A stretch of 64,000 nucleotides of DNA, from contig CALYLX010000142.1 in the NCBI GenBank assembly GCA_944990035.1, forward strand, positions 372,001-436,000. The letters run 5' to 3'. The notes under the pieces were generated by a model that was not told the DNA's origin, searched no databases, and saw nothing but the letters and a program-made list of their open reading frames with translations. Source of the DNA: Clitopilus passeckerianus (taxonomy: Eukaryota > Basidiomycota > Agaricomycetes > Agaricales > Entolomataceae). The translations under genes were made by a program, and so were the position numbers. Shown here piece after piece: positions 1 to 11,969 of the stretch. How positions within the stretch are numbered: position 1 is the stretch's first letter; every line of letters begins with the position of its first letter.

Positions 1-18
1 TATTAAAAACACGCGGTC

Positions 19-1057
19 CTACTCTGACGAGGCCTCAGCCTCAGGTAACTTCCCAAGGGCTGAATATTGAACCATTACGATACCTGTCAATCCAAACTTA
101 GAACAGTCGGCCAAACTAAGAGAAAGTCGGGACTACTGACCTGAAGGTGGCTTCGAGAGTTTGGTTTGCCAGAAGTCGACATCACAATTCGGTGTTTCCG
201 ATGAACACTTCAGTTCAAGAGTCGTGTACTCATTGGAGGGGCAATGAAAGGGAAAAGAGGAGCTTGATCCTGACTCAGAGCTGGCATTGAAGGATCCAAT
301 CGATCTCGACTGCTTCGAGTGAGACCATTTGGCCGGAAATACGACCTCTGGCCCAAGAGGTGGATCAACGAGCCGTATATCTAAGATTCCCCAGCGTGTC
401 GATGTCGACCCCCAGGCTGCAGACGGCATGTAACGAATTACACATGCCTCCATTCCGAAGTCAAGATGACGGAAGTGAGCTACAGTCGTAATCTATAGAA
501 TGATGATCTTGAGAAACTTAGGTCCACTTAGTTACATACAGAGCGTACCTCAGAATTGACTCGAATATGGCGGTCATGAGGATACACCGCTCCGAGTTGA
601 GAAGCCCATCCCGTATCATCTTCGCGAAGTTGTCCTGCCTTATCCAGTTGGAACACAAGGTCAGGAAGTTCTGAATGGGAGGAAATTTCTGATCGGGCCG
701 CCAGAGCCTCTCCAAGTTGACATATTGGCTGGGACGTCGAAGAGCAACAAGGTCGTCCCCCAAGGCAAGGGTGGCCTTTCCAGAGCTGAACGAGTAGAGA
801 GCCAAGGTGGTCGTGAACAGCGTACTGATACATGACAAATAAAACAGATATTTCACAAACACTCCTTGGCCTGAATTTGTGAGCCTGGAGCGCCATGTTG
901 GGGTGTAAGAAACCGCCAAACTATGATCAGTCCCGTCAACGCTGCCTTGGAGAGGATTATTGATAGAGTGTGATGTGCAAGTATCCGTTAATTCGCTTTC
1001 TGAGGACAGCAAGGCATGCGACTCTGAGTTATGGTGGTCTGCGGCGGGGCTGGGCAT
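19..1057 (-). CDS. Unrecognised single-pass membrane protein
   Basis: I do not recognise a function. A three-exon model (1057-536, 492-141, 83-19) uses introns of 43 and 57 bases with GT..AG ends and gives an uninterrupted protein of 312 residues ending at TAG. The N-terminus is polar and Ser-rich. One hydrophobic segment (about residues 68-90, containing VKYLFYLSCISTLFTTT) is a likely membrane anchor. It is followed by a motif ALRRPSQYVNLERL, a pattern I associate with uncharacterised agaricomycete membrane proteins. The distal part is Ser-rich and has three spaced cysteines near the C-terminus. The exact splice choice between exons 1 and 2 is inferred from frame: the alternative donor three codons upstream gives an early stop. 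The gene may run on unchanged to its stop just inside the window edge, so it appears complete. Confidence 0.6.
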
Positions 1058-1526
1058 CTTCTAGCATGCAGAGATGAACCCAGCCAGCCTAATTTATCTG
1101 TATTGGCAACACTGGGAGGTCAAGTTGATCATCAAGGTTCCGAGAAAAGCTGGTGCATCGCCACGTCCATACGACGAGTTTACGGCGCCCGCTAACCCAC
1201 CCAATTTACCCACATTCAAGTTTCCATTCAAGTATCTTGAAACTCCCATGGGAAATGGAATCACTCCTCGATGGTGTACTTGTTTGCAAGTTCGGTTCCA
1301 ATGCTGCTAATAATATCGTGATAAAAGGCATCTTGTTCAGGCCTTGGCTGATGCAGAGTTAGGGTCTTCTCTTCGTCCGTCATGGCCCATATGGTGAAGG
1401 TTTGATATATCTCGAGAAGCTGATCTGAGAGGATGCGATGCATAAGGCGGCAATTATAACTTTGCGCCCACTGGTTCATGTGCGACGAATAAAGCAATCA
1501 GTGAGCAATTGACAAATATCAGTACT
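1058..1526. other. Divergent intergenic region, no gene seen
   Basis: This lies between two divergently transcribed genes and probably holds both promoters. Short open frames on both strands lack recognisable domains or splice-consistent extensions. Confidence 0.5.
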
Positions 1527-2649
1527 ATGATCCCCCTTCTTTTTGTCGTGAAGGCTGGCTGGTGTTTCTTCTGGGCAATCGCTTTATATACCTTGTACTC
1601 CTCCAAGGCGGCTAACTTTCTATTTCCTAGCAAACTACAAATCCCTCACCCCAGTTTTCCACCAGTTGCCGACGAAATGCTATCCACAACATCCAGCACG
1701 TTCGATGAGGGCTTCGCCGACTTCAGGCACCAAGGGGAGACATATAAGACATACTATAAGGTCTTCGGCGACCTGAAAGATGGTACCCAGACTCCGTTAA
1801 TTGTCCTTCACGGCGGCCCTGGCCTCGTTCATCAAGCTGTCCTTCCCTTCTCTGAACTCGCCACCATTCATGGGGTTCCCACCGTCCTCTATGATCAGCT
1901 CGGAAACGGCAAATCAACTCATCTCAAAGGCAAAGACGGTTCCTTTTGGACCATTGACCTTTTCCTTGATGAACTCACGAACCTGCTCAACCATCTCGGC
2001 ATCCAAGAGAAGTTCAATCTCGCTGGACATTCGTGGGGTGGTGTACTCGCCTCCGAATTCACGGTTCGCAGGTGTCCAGCTGGCCTCCGACGGCTGATAC
2101 TCACAAACACCCTTGCATCATTCGCACTGTGGATCAAGTCCACGACGGAGCTCCTCCAGCCTTTCCCCGACTGGGTTAAGGAAGGAATAGCCACCGGAAT
2201 GAAGGATCCACCGAAGTATTGGGAAGCCCTTCAACAGTTTCATGCCGCCCACGGATGCACTGTGAAACCGTTCCCAGAACCTTATGTCTACGCTCTCCAA
2301 GCAGTCTTTGGGCCTGACCGGGATGAAACTGTCGCCTCTCAGATGGGCGGGTAAGTCTAAACACTGGTGTGCTTGAGGTCATCGTACTGAATGGTTCGCT
2401 TGTAGCCTTCTGGGCGGATGGTCAATCATAGACCGAGTGCACCTCATCAACGTCCCCACGCTCCTACTGAACGGAAAGAAAGATATCGCGCAAGATTTCG
2501 TTGTTCAGCCCTTCTTCGACAACATTCCGAAGGTCAAATGGGTGACTTTCCAGAATTCGTCTCATACCCCATTCTTTGAAGAAGCTGAGCAGTATTTCAG
2601 CCTCATCGCTTCTTTCCTTCAGCCGCCAAACGAACGAGTAGTAGATTGA
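1527..2649 (+). CDS. Proline iminopeptidase-like alpha/beta hydrolase (S33)
   Basis: This predicted serine hydrolase of the prolyl aminopeptidase / L-amino-acid amidase group releases N-terminal proline or hydrolyses amino acid amides in characterised relatives. Two exons (1527-2350 and 2406-2649, intron GTAAGT..TGTAG) give 355 residues. The oxyanion-hole motif HGGPG is near residue 95. The nucleophile elbow GHSWGG puts the catalytic Ser at about residue 169. An Asp follows in NGKKDIAQD, and the His is in SSHTPFFEEA, so the triad looks complete. I chose the ATG at 1527 because the upstream in-frame codon at 1509 is TTG. The first 25 residues are hydrophobic (MIPLLFVVKAGWCFFWAIAL), which suggests a signal peptide or anchor, unlike the cytosolic bacterial enzymes. 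The preferred substrate cannot be read from sequence. Confidence 0.88.
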
Positions 2650-3218
2650 ATACACTAGAACCTTTGCAAAGAAATCAATATACATATATTTGTGGCGAGT
2701 TTCCGAATAACCCACCCCTCAACTAGTGGCGTATTTGTCATCCATCCCAAGTTGTTTCCCAGCCCGCCAGAATATCAACCTTTGCCCTTTCAAAGCTGCG
2801 CACAAGGATAGATGGTATCATGCAGTGTCGTGATCATTAGGACAGAGCCATAGGGGTACATTTTGAGTAAACGAATGTGTAATAACGTCCATTCGTGCAT
2901 GAAGTCATGGATCGTCAAGAAGCTAATGTATCAGGAAGCAGTCGATGTAGATGGAGAATCGAGTCAAAGGGCAAGAAATGATGGAAAAGGAAGAGGATAA
3001 ATAAGTGCGAGTCTCCAGGTGGACTCAAAAGACCAAAAGAGAACAAAAAAGGAAAAGAGGGATGAGTGGTGTGTCGCAGTGTGATATTCTAATCGTGGAT
3101 CTGCCAAGGGGTAGGAAAGGGAAAGCCTAGCAGAAAATTTCAGCAAGATGTGCAAAAGCGAAGCCGATAAGGATTCACCTCGGTATGAGTTTGTAATAGC
3201 GAAAAGACCTGGTACATA
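2650..3218. other. Convergent 3' intergenic region
   Basis: This lies between the ends of two convergent genes. It is purine-rich around 2980-3060. I see no gene. Confidence 0.5.
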
Positions 3219-6200
3219 TCAGGTTTGTGGCCAGATGTCAGTGACGGTTCGCCTTCGTTCTCGAGTGCCTGGAGCACGAGTAGTAGCTGCACCAGAAGAG
3301 AATGCAGCACTTCGATCGGCAGCATTGACGGTGCCTGTAGCTGCCCTAATGGCGGCGACTTGACCGTCTAAAGACGCGCGAGCAGCAGCCCTTGAAGGAC
3401 CAAGAGTTCGCGACCTCAGGAGTTTAGAGTCCCTCGGTCGTTCTGTCTCTGAGCCACTCATAGCTTCCCTCAGTCGCTCGGGAACATAGCTTGTGCTGGG
3501 TTCAGCGCCGTTGCTCCCAGTGGATTCGGTCCTTCGCCTTCGTTCGCCGTCTTTCTGCTGGAGTCCGTTGAGCGCTGAAACAGAAATCGTGGATGGTCGA
3601 GAGAAAGTAACGGCTGGCGAACGGCCTGAAGATGAATTATCTGAGTCTCCACGGCGGATGGAAGGGAATGAGGCCTTGTCAACTTGTGGACTCGGTGTAT
3701 GGCGGTTGGAGACGGTGTGCGGTGTAATAGCAGTGGTTGCATTGCTGGGGGTTGTTAGACCAACCGGGAAGTGGCTTCCATTGGAACTCGTTGACGGGCC
3801 ACGAGAAGGAATGATAATGGAGGCTGTTCTCCGTTCTTTTCTCTTTGCACTATCGCGGATAGTATCGGTGGGCCGACTAGGTATGTTTGGGTAATTGTCC
3901 GTCTCGCGGTCGTAACGCTCGGAGGGAAGGGTGGGTAATGGTTTTGGGATGGAAGGGAGTGACTGGTTGCGAACGGTCGCTTGACTGGAGTTCAACGTTC
4001 GTGAGATTGGTGTTGGCGAGGGCTCGTAGCTCTGTAGTTCCTCCTGCGAAAGAATGGTTGGCATTCCTGGGCGGGGGCCGTCATCGGGGTGATGAGGGGT
4101 TTCACGATCCCGCTCCCTTAGTTCTCGAGGAGTGAAAAGCCTTCGATTTGCTTGCCCAGTGCCCGAGCTACCACCGGCGGAGTGGCGTGTAGAAGCTTCT
4201 GAGGGTGGCGCAGGTGGAGGAGTGCTGAGCCTGTGGCCATCCCTTAGAACAGATCTAACTTGACCCAGGGCGCTCTCTGCACGAGCAGAGATCCGTCTAG
4301 AAGCAATAAAGGCGTCAACACTGTCACGGGGTTGCTCTGCGCTTCGTCGAGACTCTCGGCTCCTCCTTCCATCACTGCCGCCTGCAAAAACATCTGGGCT
4401 GCCCAACCCAACAACACTCCCCCTCCTCCGCAAGCCCTCCTCGTCCAAGCTAACACTTCTCCCGTGGTGGCCTCCAGGTTCCCCGACATCTTTGACCACT
4501 CTTCCGATACCCAAAAGAATGATGTCAAGGTGCGAATGAGCTCATCGCTCAACTTTGTGCCATCTCTGAACTCTGCACCCAGGCACCCCCACACCTCTGC
4601 CAACTCCTGACCACCTCTAGCCCTCCCATCAGCGCCAGTTGCGGCATCCTCCACCTCGGCTCTGACTTGCTCACCAAGGCATCGTGCATTGTTGGATCGG
4701 AGGAGGTCATTCAGACGCTCTGCTAGACCAACGATGGTGTGGGCACTCTGCACCGCCTCGTCCGAACCACCTCCAGCAAGTCGAGTCAGGTGGGTCTCAA
4801 ACATTACCAGACTGTCGGCCAGCAGCCTCGTATGTTCATGTTGAGCTTGCGAGCCACTGTTACCTGGGGTTGGAGCTTGGTTGCTTTGTCTCCGTACACC
4901 ATGAGGGCTTGCGGTGCCTGATTCCCGTTCGCGAAGAAGATGTGTATTGGAGGTTGATGTTCTCAAGGTACCGTACCTGCTGAGAACCGAAGCAGCCCTG
5001 TCGATGCCTTCGTCTCGCGCAAGCGATCGTTCTCGGGTAGATGGGGTCAAAGAGGCTCTGCCAGTTCTAGCGGAGCGTCTTTCGTCGCCAAGGTCCCGTT
5101 CATGAATGAGCTCTTCGTCCTGGTCTCTTTCCCTGACAGCATGGTGATAATTGCCCAACGACGTCGCTGCTCTTGAGCTAGGGGTACCTCCCAGACGAGA
5201 AGGAACGATGGTATCCCTTCTTGCCCGGACTTCGTGCTCTTGTTCCTCGTCGTGCTCTTCTCCTTCCCGTTCTGAAGGGAAAGAGAGAGGAGGAAGTGTC
5301 CGTGTGGCACCAAGGCTTAGCCGTTGCGCCTTTTTCAAGCCAGCAGCTCTCAGGCCCTCCCCTACCAAGCTCCTGCCATATGTGCCAGTAGACAATGCAC
5401 TCTCCGCACTCCCTCCCCTCAAGCTCTGCCTCCTCTCCCTGTACTCCGCCATACGCACGTATTCCGTGCTATGTCGGTCTTTGCGTGGTGACCGACCTGC
5501 AGACTGGGGTGGGGTGGAATGTTCACCGTTCCCGTAGTCTTCACTCCAATGCCTTTGTTGATGTCGTAATGAGTTTGAAAATGTTGAAATGTTAGACGTC
5601 GGTCGAGAACGATAGGACGCCGCGGATGAGGAGCCGGAGACATTTGTTGCCATGGAACCCGTCCCAGACGTCGTTGTGTTCGATGATGAGTTTGAGTTGG
5701 TATATGTCATGCTCGGAGCCCTCAAGGGTGTCATTGGCTCCGGCTCAGCAGTCATCTAAATTTCGGCATAAAATAGTCAGTATATGCACACAAGATAACG
5801 AGCATATACCCACCCTAGGTGAATCCCCTCCATTTCTGAACTCGAATGGAAGTGCAGCACGGGTACGAGTCCGCCCACCAGATCCGCCACTAGCACCACT
5901 GCCGGTGTTGGATGCCTGATCAAGAGGTGTGCCTCTTCTTGAAGAAGAGATAGCAGCTAAAGCAGCTTGCACGATATCCCTCGTATCTCTTGACCCTCTA
6001 CGCTCCCTCTGACTTTCCCTCAGCTTTCTCCGTTCCTCATAATCGGCCATAGGTGTCACCAGCGCAAGACTCGACTGAGCACGCATGTTCGTACGTTCCC
6101 CAAACTCTCCGTATGGAGATGGGCTAACGCCTCGTTCATCGTCATCCCGGGCAGCCGAGGAGCTGACAGAGTAACCCATTCGTGGAGGGGAAGCCATTGA

Positions 6201-7586
6201 TACACGTTTTCTCCGCGAAGGACTTGAATGGCTGGATAGTGGTGGCCCGGGAGACCCCCGTCCACCGTCCCCAATGCCAACCCTGTCGGCAGCCCGGTTG
6301 AGGTGGGTATTGGCGCTCGTCAATGCGGTGAATGGTGACTCTGGTGCAGATGGTACACGCGTTCTTCTATGAGGTGGGGTGGGCGGTGTTCGAGGACGAG
6401 TTCTTGAAAGAGCTCTCATAAATTGTTCCCTCTCACGCTCACGTTCGCGTTCCGCACGACGAGAAGCCGAGGCTATAGTTGAACGTGCATGCGAAGAGAC
6501 AGATCTGTTGGACACAGATTCACGTTCTGTCTCTGAACCAGATAACACATTGTGAGGGTCTGAGTCGTCAATGGATCTGCTAGTGCTGGCTCTGGGCTGA
6601 GTATGGGATTGTGATCGAGAGTGCGACCCTTTGGAGTCGCTGCTCTTTACACTGCGTGTATGCGAGAGTCTTGACGAAGCTGAGGGTGGACGAGGTGAAC
6701 TAGAATTCGGCCCGGGATACGAAGAAAGCTTGTCGAGGGCCTGCAGAGTTTATTGAACACACGGCCCGAAAAGGTGAAAAAATTCCAAATACCATCTTGT
6801 TCCTCTGGGTAAGAGATCTGACCCTTTGCAACGCGTCTGAACTGTCGTTGACGTGCTCAGAGGTGAAGTTGGGTGGTGGTCTGCGAATGCTATCGTATTT
6901 TGCAGTTTCATCATTGTCGCCTTCATCGTCATTTTCAGCAATGAGGTCGTTGGGGCCTTTCATGTTCACCAACAATCCGTCGTCGTTGGCACGCGTTGAA
7001 CGTTCCAGGGAGTTGGTAACACTGCTAATGCTGCTCTGATTCCGATGAAGCGCCCGTCGTGCAGTATGAAGCATTGGCGATGTTGATGACGACGCCATGC
7101 TTGATGAGTCTGGACCCCTCCTCGTTCGTTCATCGAGGGAGACATTGTGCTGCTGCTCCCACTGCTGCTGGCCAAGGATACTGGCCTCTCCTTTCCTTCT
7201 TTGAACCTTCAAAATCTTCGAGATTTTGCTCTGTCGTCTCCCTTTGACCTGGTGCTCCCACTTCCAGTAGAATTTGTCGCGGGCGGTGACGGCAATCCCG
7301 AAGCGTTTCTGCCCAATGTTCCTCGTCTCCTCTCTGGACTGCTAGAACCTCCGGAATAACTCGACTTGAAGCTTCCTTCAGGACTTGGAGGCTCAGGTAA
7401 ATCTGGTATCGTTTCTTGAGCGATATCCACCGGTGGACTGCTGACGACTGTAAAATGCGAAGAACTCAAAGGAGAGTTCGTTATTGAAGGATTTGTCCCA
7501 ATGTAAACTGCCGAGAGTCGATTATTGGCCGTCGATGATGCTACATGTGGTTTTCGCCCGATTATGGGTGCTGGTCGTGGAGGCAT
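3219..7586 (-). CDS. Large Ser/Arg-rich, mostly disordered protein
   Basis: I do not recognise the function. Three exons (7586-6793, 6740-5814, 5755-3219) with phase-0 introns encode about 1,419 residues, provided one base is added at each of two A-runs (7211-7214 and 4513-4516) where the frame otherwise breaks. With those additions every exon length is a multiple of three. Most of the chain is low-complexity Ser, Arg, Pro and Thr with many RxxS sites, and a run of alternating Arg-Glu lies near residue 340. A more ordered helical island lies in exon 3 (about nt 4900-4480) and contains LLADSLVMFETHLTRL and AHTIVGLAERLNDLLRS. It is followed by a segment with GIGRVVKDVG and RSVSLDEEG. Such architecture is common in phosphoregulated cortical or cytoskeletal scaffolds, but that is only an inference. 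The C-terminus ends in a basic RERRRTVTDIW. Confidence 0.7.
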
Positions 7587-7847
7587 CTAGTCCGGATCGT
7601 GGCCGGAGTCGTCGTCGATGACAATGATGAACGTCGTGGCAAGAAGAAAGAGAAAATGAGAATTGCTAGAACGACAGGAGCATCAAAGCTCGCTGCTCGT
7701 CCTGAGCGGCGGCAACAACGACGAAAGTTAGAACGAAAAAGGCAACGGACGCCAATGTAAACAGACCAAAAACGTGGTTAAAGGGGGAAAGTTGCCAAAT
7801 TGGGAAGAATTCGAGAGAAAGTGCTTCGCCTGTGATCGACAAAACAA

Positions 7848-7945
7848 TGGACGTTCAGGGGATTGAACCCTGGACCTTATACACACAAATTGTTGCACCA
7901 GGGTGCTTCTGCAAAGCATACGCGCTACCACTGCGCTAAACGCCC
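7848..7945 (-). tRNA. tRNA-Ala(UGC) with a 26-base intron
   Basis: Read on the minus strand, the 5' exon (7945-7910) and 3' exon (7883-7848) fold into a full cloverleaf of 72 nucleotides. The acceptor stem GGGCGTT pairs with AACGTCC and includes a G3-U70 wobble, the classic alanine identity element. The D-arm is GCGC..GCGC, the T-arm is CAGGG-TTCAATC-CCCTG, and the discriminator base is A. The anticodon loop reads TTTGCAT, giving anticodon UGC. The intron (7909-7884) interrupts after position 37, the canonical site for eukaryotic tRNA introns. Internal A and B promoter boxes are present in the D and T arms. It sits in the gap between the Ser/Arg-rich gene and NOP56. Confidence 0.93.
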
Positions 7946-8551
7946 ATGCCACTAAGTCTTCCCAGTGAGTTCCTGGGCAAAGGTGCGATTGCAATATTCT
8001 AATAAATCAAATTTCTCCCATTCTCGACCGCGATTCCGAGGTACAAGCGAAATTCAAGTTCATGTCCAATTACTGCGATTTTTGTAGAAGTACTTTCAAT
8101 ATTCAAATAACAAGTTTGGTGAGGATGACGCCTCCGTTTGTATGTTGGGGAACATGGTGTTGGGACAAGAGAAATCATCGATGACGACAAAACGCCTGAA
8201 AAATGCCCACCACGCAGCGACCATGGGTCTGAGTCTGGAGTGGCCCGAATTCACGGAATTTTGTCGGGAACGTCCGATGGTAGGAAGGTTCTATGGTCAG
8301 TGTAGCCTGTCGAATTGCCAACTCTCAACCTCTTCACATACTCCGAAGAACACCGATTTACTTTCGGTGATAGATGGAGGGGGATGAAGAACTGTGACCT
8401 AGTGGGGGCCTAAAATTTCTGAAGGTTCAGGTGAGCTGGTTCGCAGATTTGCCAAATCGACCTGAAGGAGAAGTTCCAGTAGAAACAGAGATATGCGAGA
8501 GAAAGACTGAGGTACAACAGAAACAGCAGGTGATAGCGAAACCAAAAGAGA
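7946..8551. other. Region between tRNA-Ala and the NOP56 3' end
   Basis: No coding region with support was found. The part next to 8551 is probably the NOP56 3' untranslated region. Confidence 0.45.
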
Positions 8552-10369
8552 TCATGACGAGGATTTCTCCTTCTTTTTCTTCTCCTTCTTCTCTTTCTTT
8601 TCTTTCTTCTCCTTTTTCTCCTTCTTTTCCTCTGACGGCTCTGCATCCCCATTCTCCTAAATTTCCCAGGTCAGGTATGTCAAATTGGAGAAACGCATTT
8701 AAATTTACCTTCGCAGCAGCTTTCTTTGCTTTCTTCAAAGCCTTCTTCTCCTCCTTGGAGAGCTTGACCTTTTTAGCAGGGGCTTCTTCATCCTCATCAA
8801 TGTCCATGGCCTCGACCTTCCTCTTCTTCTTTTTCTCCTTCTTTGGTGATGCTTCCAACGTAGTCAAGGCAGGTCCCTCATCATCAGACTCCTCGTCGTC
8901 ATCCACGTCCATGCCCATCTCTGCAAGCTCGTCGATGACCTTCTTGATGGCATCCGAATTTTTGGTAGGTGGCTCGCCATTCTCGAAGAAGTTTAGGCGT
9001 TCCTCAACCTGCGCACGCAGTGCCTCGCCGAACTTGGGAGTCGGTTTATCTAGATATAAGACTTAGCACGAACAGCCCATTAATGTCTGGAAAATGTACC
9101 TGAATAACAGTCTATACGTGACGCTATTGAGCATTTGTTGGCAAGGAATCGTGAGATTCTGCCCTTGAACTTGGGCCCAGCCCGTCCAATGAATGATGAG
9201 TGGTATAGAAGGCCGTACTGCACAGGAAACATCAGTAGAGACTCGTAAATGGCGGCGTAAATAGCCCACCTTGGGTGTGTTACCCTTCGTCTTTAAGGCG
9301 CGGAACAAGGCCTTCTCGGCGCCGAGGATCTGCACCGTACTGGCAGGGTATTTGCTGAGGTTGGTCAAACTACCAGCATGGCTGATCAGCCGTGCGCCAA
9401 TCCTCTCTCCGAGGAGAGCGGTCAAGCTGGGCGCGACGAGGTTCATCTTCTCCAACAGGTACGAGATGAGCGACTGTCGGTATTCCGAAAGGGACACTAC
9501 CCGTGCTGCGAACATGTTGATGTTCAGCATGTCGATATCGGACAGAGACGAACCCATAGAGCCGCGGGCGGCATCGAGAATGTTTTTAGCGAGGGTAGAA
9601 TCGTCGCCGAGGAGGGCAGCGAGGTCGTCCAATTTATCTTCTTCCAAAGAATCCTTGTCTCCAATAAACTGTGCAACCTTGGCGTACTGCTGGTTGTCGG
9701 GAACAAGACGAACGAGTTCGGGGAAGTGGTAACCGTACCATTCTCGCATGCGCATGGAGAAAAGGTTGACATCCTTGTCGAGTTGATCAAGGAGGGCAAT
9801 GGCCTGGATAATCATGTTATCTACTCGGTTGACGTTAAACTTCAGCTTAGCTCGTGAATACGAGTGACCGAGACCGAGCTGGGCCTTTTTCAGGTCATCG
9901 GTTTCAAGACCTTTGAGGAGTTTTGCTGCGTGAAGACGGATGCCGCGAATGAGTTCTGAGGAGGTTTCGGAGACTTCGCAAGGGACGCCTGTTGCTGCCC
10001 TGATGTTTCCTGCAAGAACATTCTCCGATACGCCGAGTAGGACGGTCGACTTCTTGGAGGTTTTTGCGAGGTTGAGCTCCAGAATATTTTTCAAGTGCTC
10101 GTTCACGAGACCTGAGGAAACTGTTAACCACAGAATAATTGGTGAAGGAAGGTCTAACACATACCTTCTGAGATATCGTTGATGTTTTCCAAAGCTTGAG
10201 CGGCACTCTTATAAGGCGAAAAGCTCATTAACGAGACCATTTTTCCAAACTTCGCTAGGTCTGCAATCGACTTCTGAACCTCTGGGTTCTTGGACCCAAT
10301 GTCCTCCGTAAACTTGGCTTCGAAGATTGCATAGCCAGAGGCCGACTCGAAGAGCAGATGAGTGACCAT
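8552..10369 (-). CDS. NOP56: Nucleolar protein Nop56 (box C/D snoRNP core)
   Basis: Nop56 is a core protein of box C/D small nucleolar ribonucleoproteins, which guide 2'-O-methylation of ribosomal RNA in the nucleolus, together with Nop58, fibrillarin and Snu13. Five exons (10369-10165, 10111-9270, 9217-9100, 9049-8709, 8656-8552) with introns of 50-53 bases join in frame to 536 residues. The N-terminus [19 protein letters not shown] is diagnostic of Nop56 rather than Nop58. The long exon holds the coiled-coil and Nop domain, including the motifs [20 protein letters not shown] and [20 protein letters not shown], the latter being the snoRNA/Snu13-binding signature. The C-terminus is the usual acidic patch followed by a Lys-Glu repeat tail. 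Each intron is too short to host a snoRNA. Confidence 0.96.
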
Positions 10370-11969
10370 GATCTAGGGATGTCTTCGTCGTCGTCGACGG
10401 CGTTCAGCAACCAATCAATGGTCTGTGTGAAAACCGAACTTTTTTTGAACTCCGATCACGTCCCCATTAGGACCGTCCTCTTACCTGTATGGTCAGCCCG
10501 AGTCATAGAGGCGCAGTTCTACAGCTTTCCTGTCGACCACCATCTTCTCGGAATTGTGCACGAAATTGTATGCTATTGGTGAGGGATAATTCTCAGCGAA
10601 ACCCCTGCACGGCGATCTCGTCACTTTCTATCATGACCCCTTCCTTTATCGGGCCTGTTTGCCGAGCCTCCAACAGTGACTGCTTTCAAGCACCCCATAT
10701 GCTCAGCCTCGTTGCCTCAAGATTGATGAATAAAGGGGAAATTTTTGGCCTATAGCCTCCTAACCGTTAGTAACGGTTACTTCTTGCAGCCACAACCTGA
10801 TAAGCTGACAGCGAGGAGGTCAGATGCCACTGACGCCTGATGCACGCGTCAAAAATCTGCAAGGCCTCCAGACTGCCGGTCCAGTTTCGACTTATTACTC
10901 GAGGTAATCGATCTCGGAACTTTCTTGAGGGAATCTCATCCACTGTTGAGAAACAAACTTGCTTGATTGGGGTCAAGTCTGGGCCACCACGCACGCAGTA
11001 GCTGGGCTTGCATCAGCCAGCTATGGCATCTATCGTCCCGTTGGAGAAGGCGATTCTCCTACAGCTCGCCACGTTTTGGATCAGCAACAGCTGTGTCGTA
11101 AAGTGTAAGCTTTCCTCTGCATTGCACAACTAATCAGCGTGATTTGACGTGTTTTCAGCGGCGACTCTCCAGTTCTGGCAAGACGAGTTTCATCTCTAGA
11201 TGGCAATGCGGCTTCGCGTATGTTATTTTCGTGAGTATGACCTTGCATTGTGAAACGCGACCACCGTGCCACCGTGGATACATTGGTGTCTCGCAAAGCC
11301 GGTTAGTTCGCCCTTGCCCTGCCATTTATCCTAAGCTTCACTCATTTGTCTAGATTTTGGGTTCATGACATAAATCTGATTGGCAAACAGAGAGCGAAAA
11401 CAGTCAGAGCGCAGTATACTGCAACCGATTTGCGAAATTCTTGAACGATTATAGGTATACCGCAATGGGCGCCAAAACGAGGTACTGCATGTCTTGATGC
11501 TGGCGCTGTCATGACTCTGCACCAATGTGGCGATATTTCCATCGAAGATCTATTCGCCGTTTCTTCCGAAGATGACACTGCAAGGGACACTTTCAATCAC
11601 GTGCTGACTTATCTTCCCGCCTCGTTGGTGGAAGACGGATGTTTTGTTTGGTCATGGCCCTTCCATCTATCGCCTCGTGTCGATAGATTGAGGGCGTTTT
11701 CTGCCTTTACCTTGATCACACAAACTGGCTTGGAGTGAGGCTACGGGCTCCCCCGTGGTTCTTTCACCAACCATATACATCTCCGAAACCGCTGGCTGGT
11801 GAATAGTGAGAAGAGCGACAAGCCAGGAGATTCTGTGGGACTGCGATCGTTTGTACCTCCCGTCATCACGCACGCCCTTCAGCAACTCGTGGCTTCCGGC
11901 CCTCCTTTCTTTTTAACGACTTTTTGTACGACTCAACACGTTCTACGACCTTTTTTCTCTTTCTTATCC
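10370..11969. other. 1.6 kb between NOP56 and the DUF6699 gene
   Basis: The left part should contain the NOP56 promoter. A weak two-exon small open frame could start at ATG 11023, with a GTAAGC..TTTTCAG intron and about 40 codons, but it has no recognisable domain. I see no supported gene. Confidence 0.4.

Noticed and set aside
8431..9066. 211-codon plus-strand frame rich in Ser and Phe
   Set aside because: It is the antisense of the Lys/Glu-rich NOP56 tail and acidic region, an artefact of codon composition.
8657..10164. Intronic snoRNAs within NOP56
   Set aside because: All four introns are about 50-53 bases, too short for a box C/D snoRNA.
11023..11200. Small two-exon open frame of about 40 codons (MASIVPLEKAILLQLATFW..)
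   Set aside because: It has a plausible GTAAGC..TTTTCAG intron, but it is too short and without family support to call a gene.
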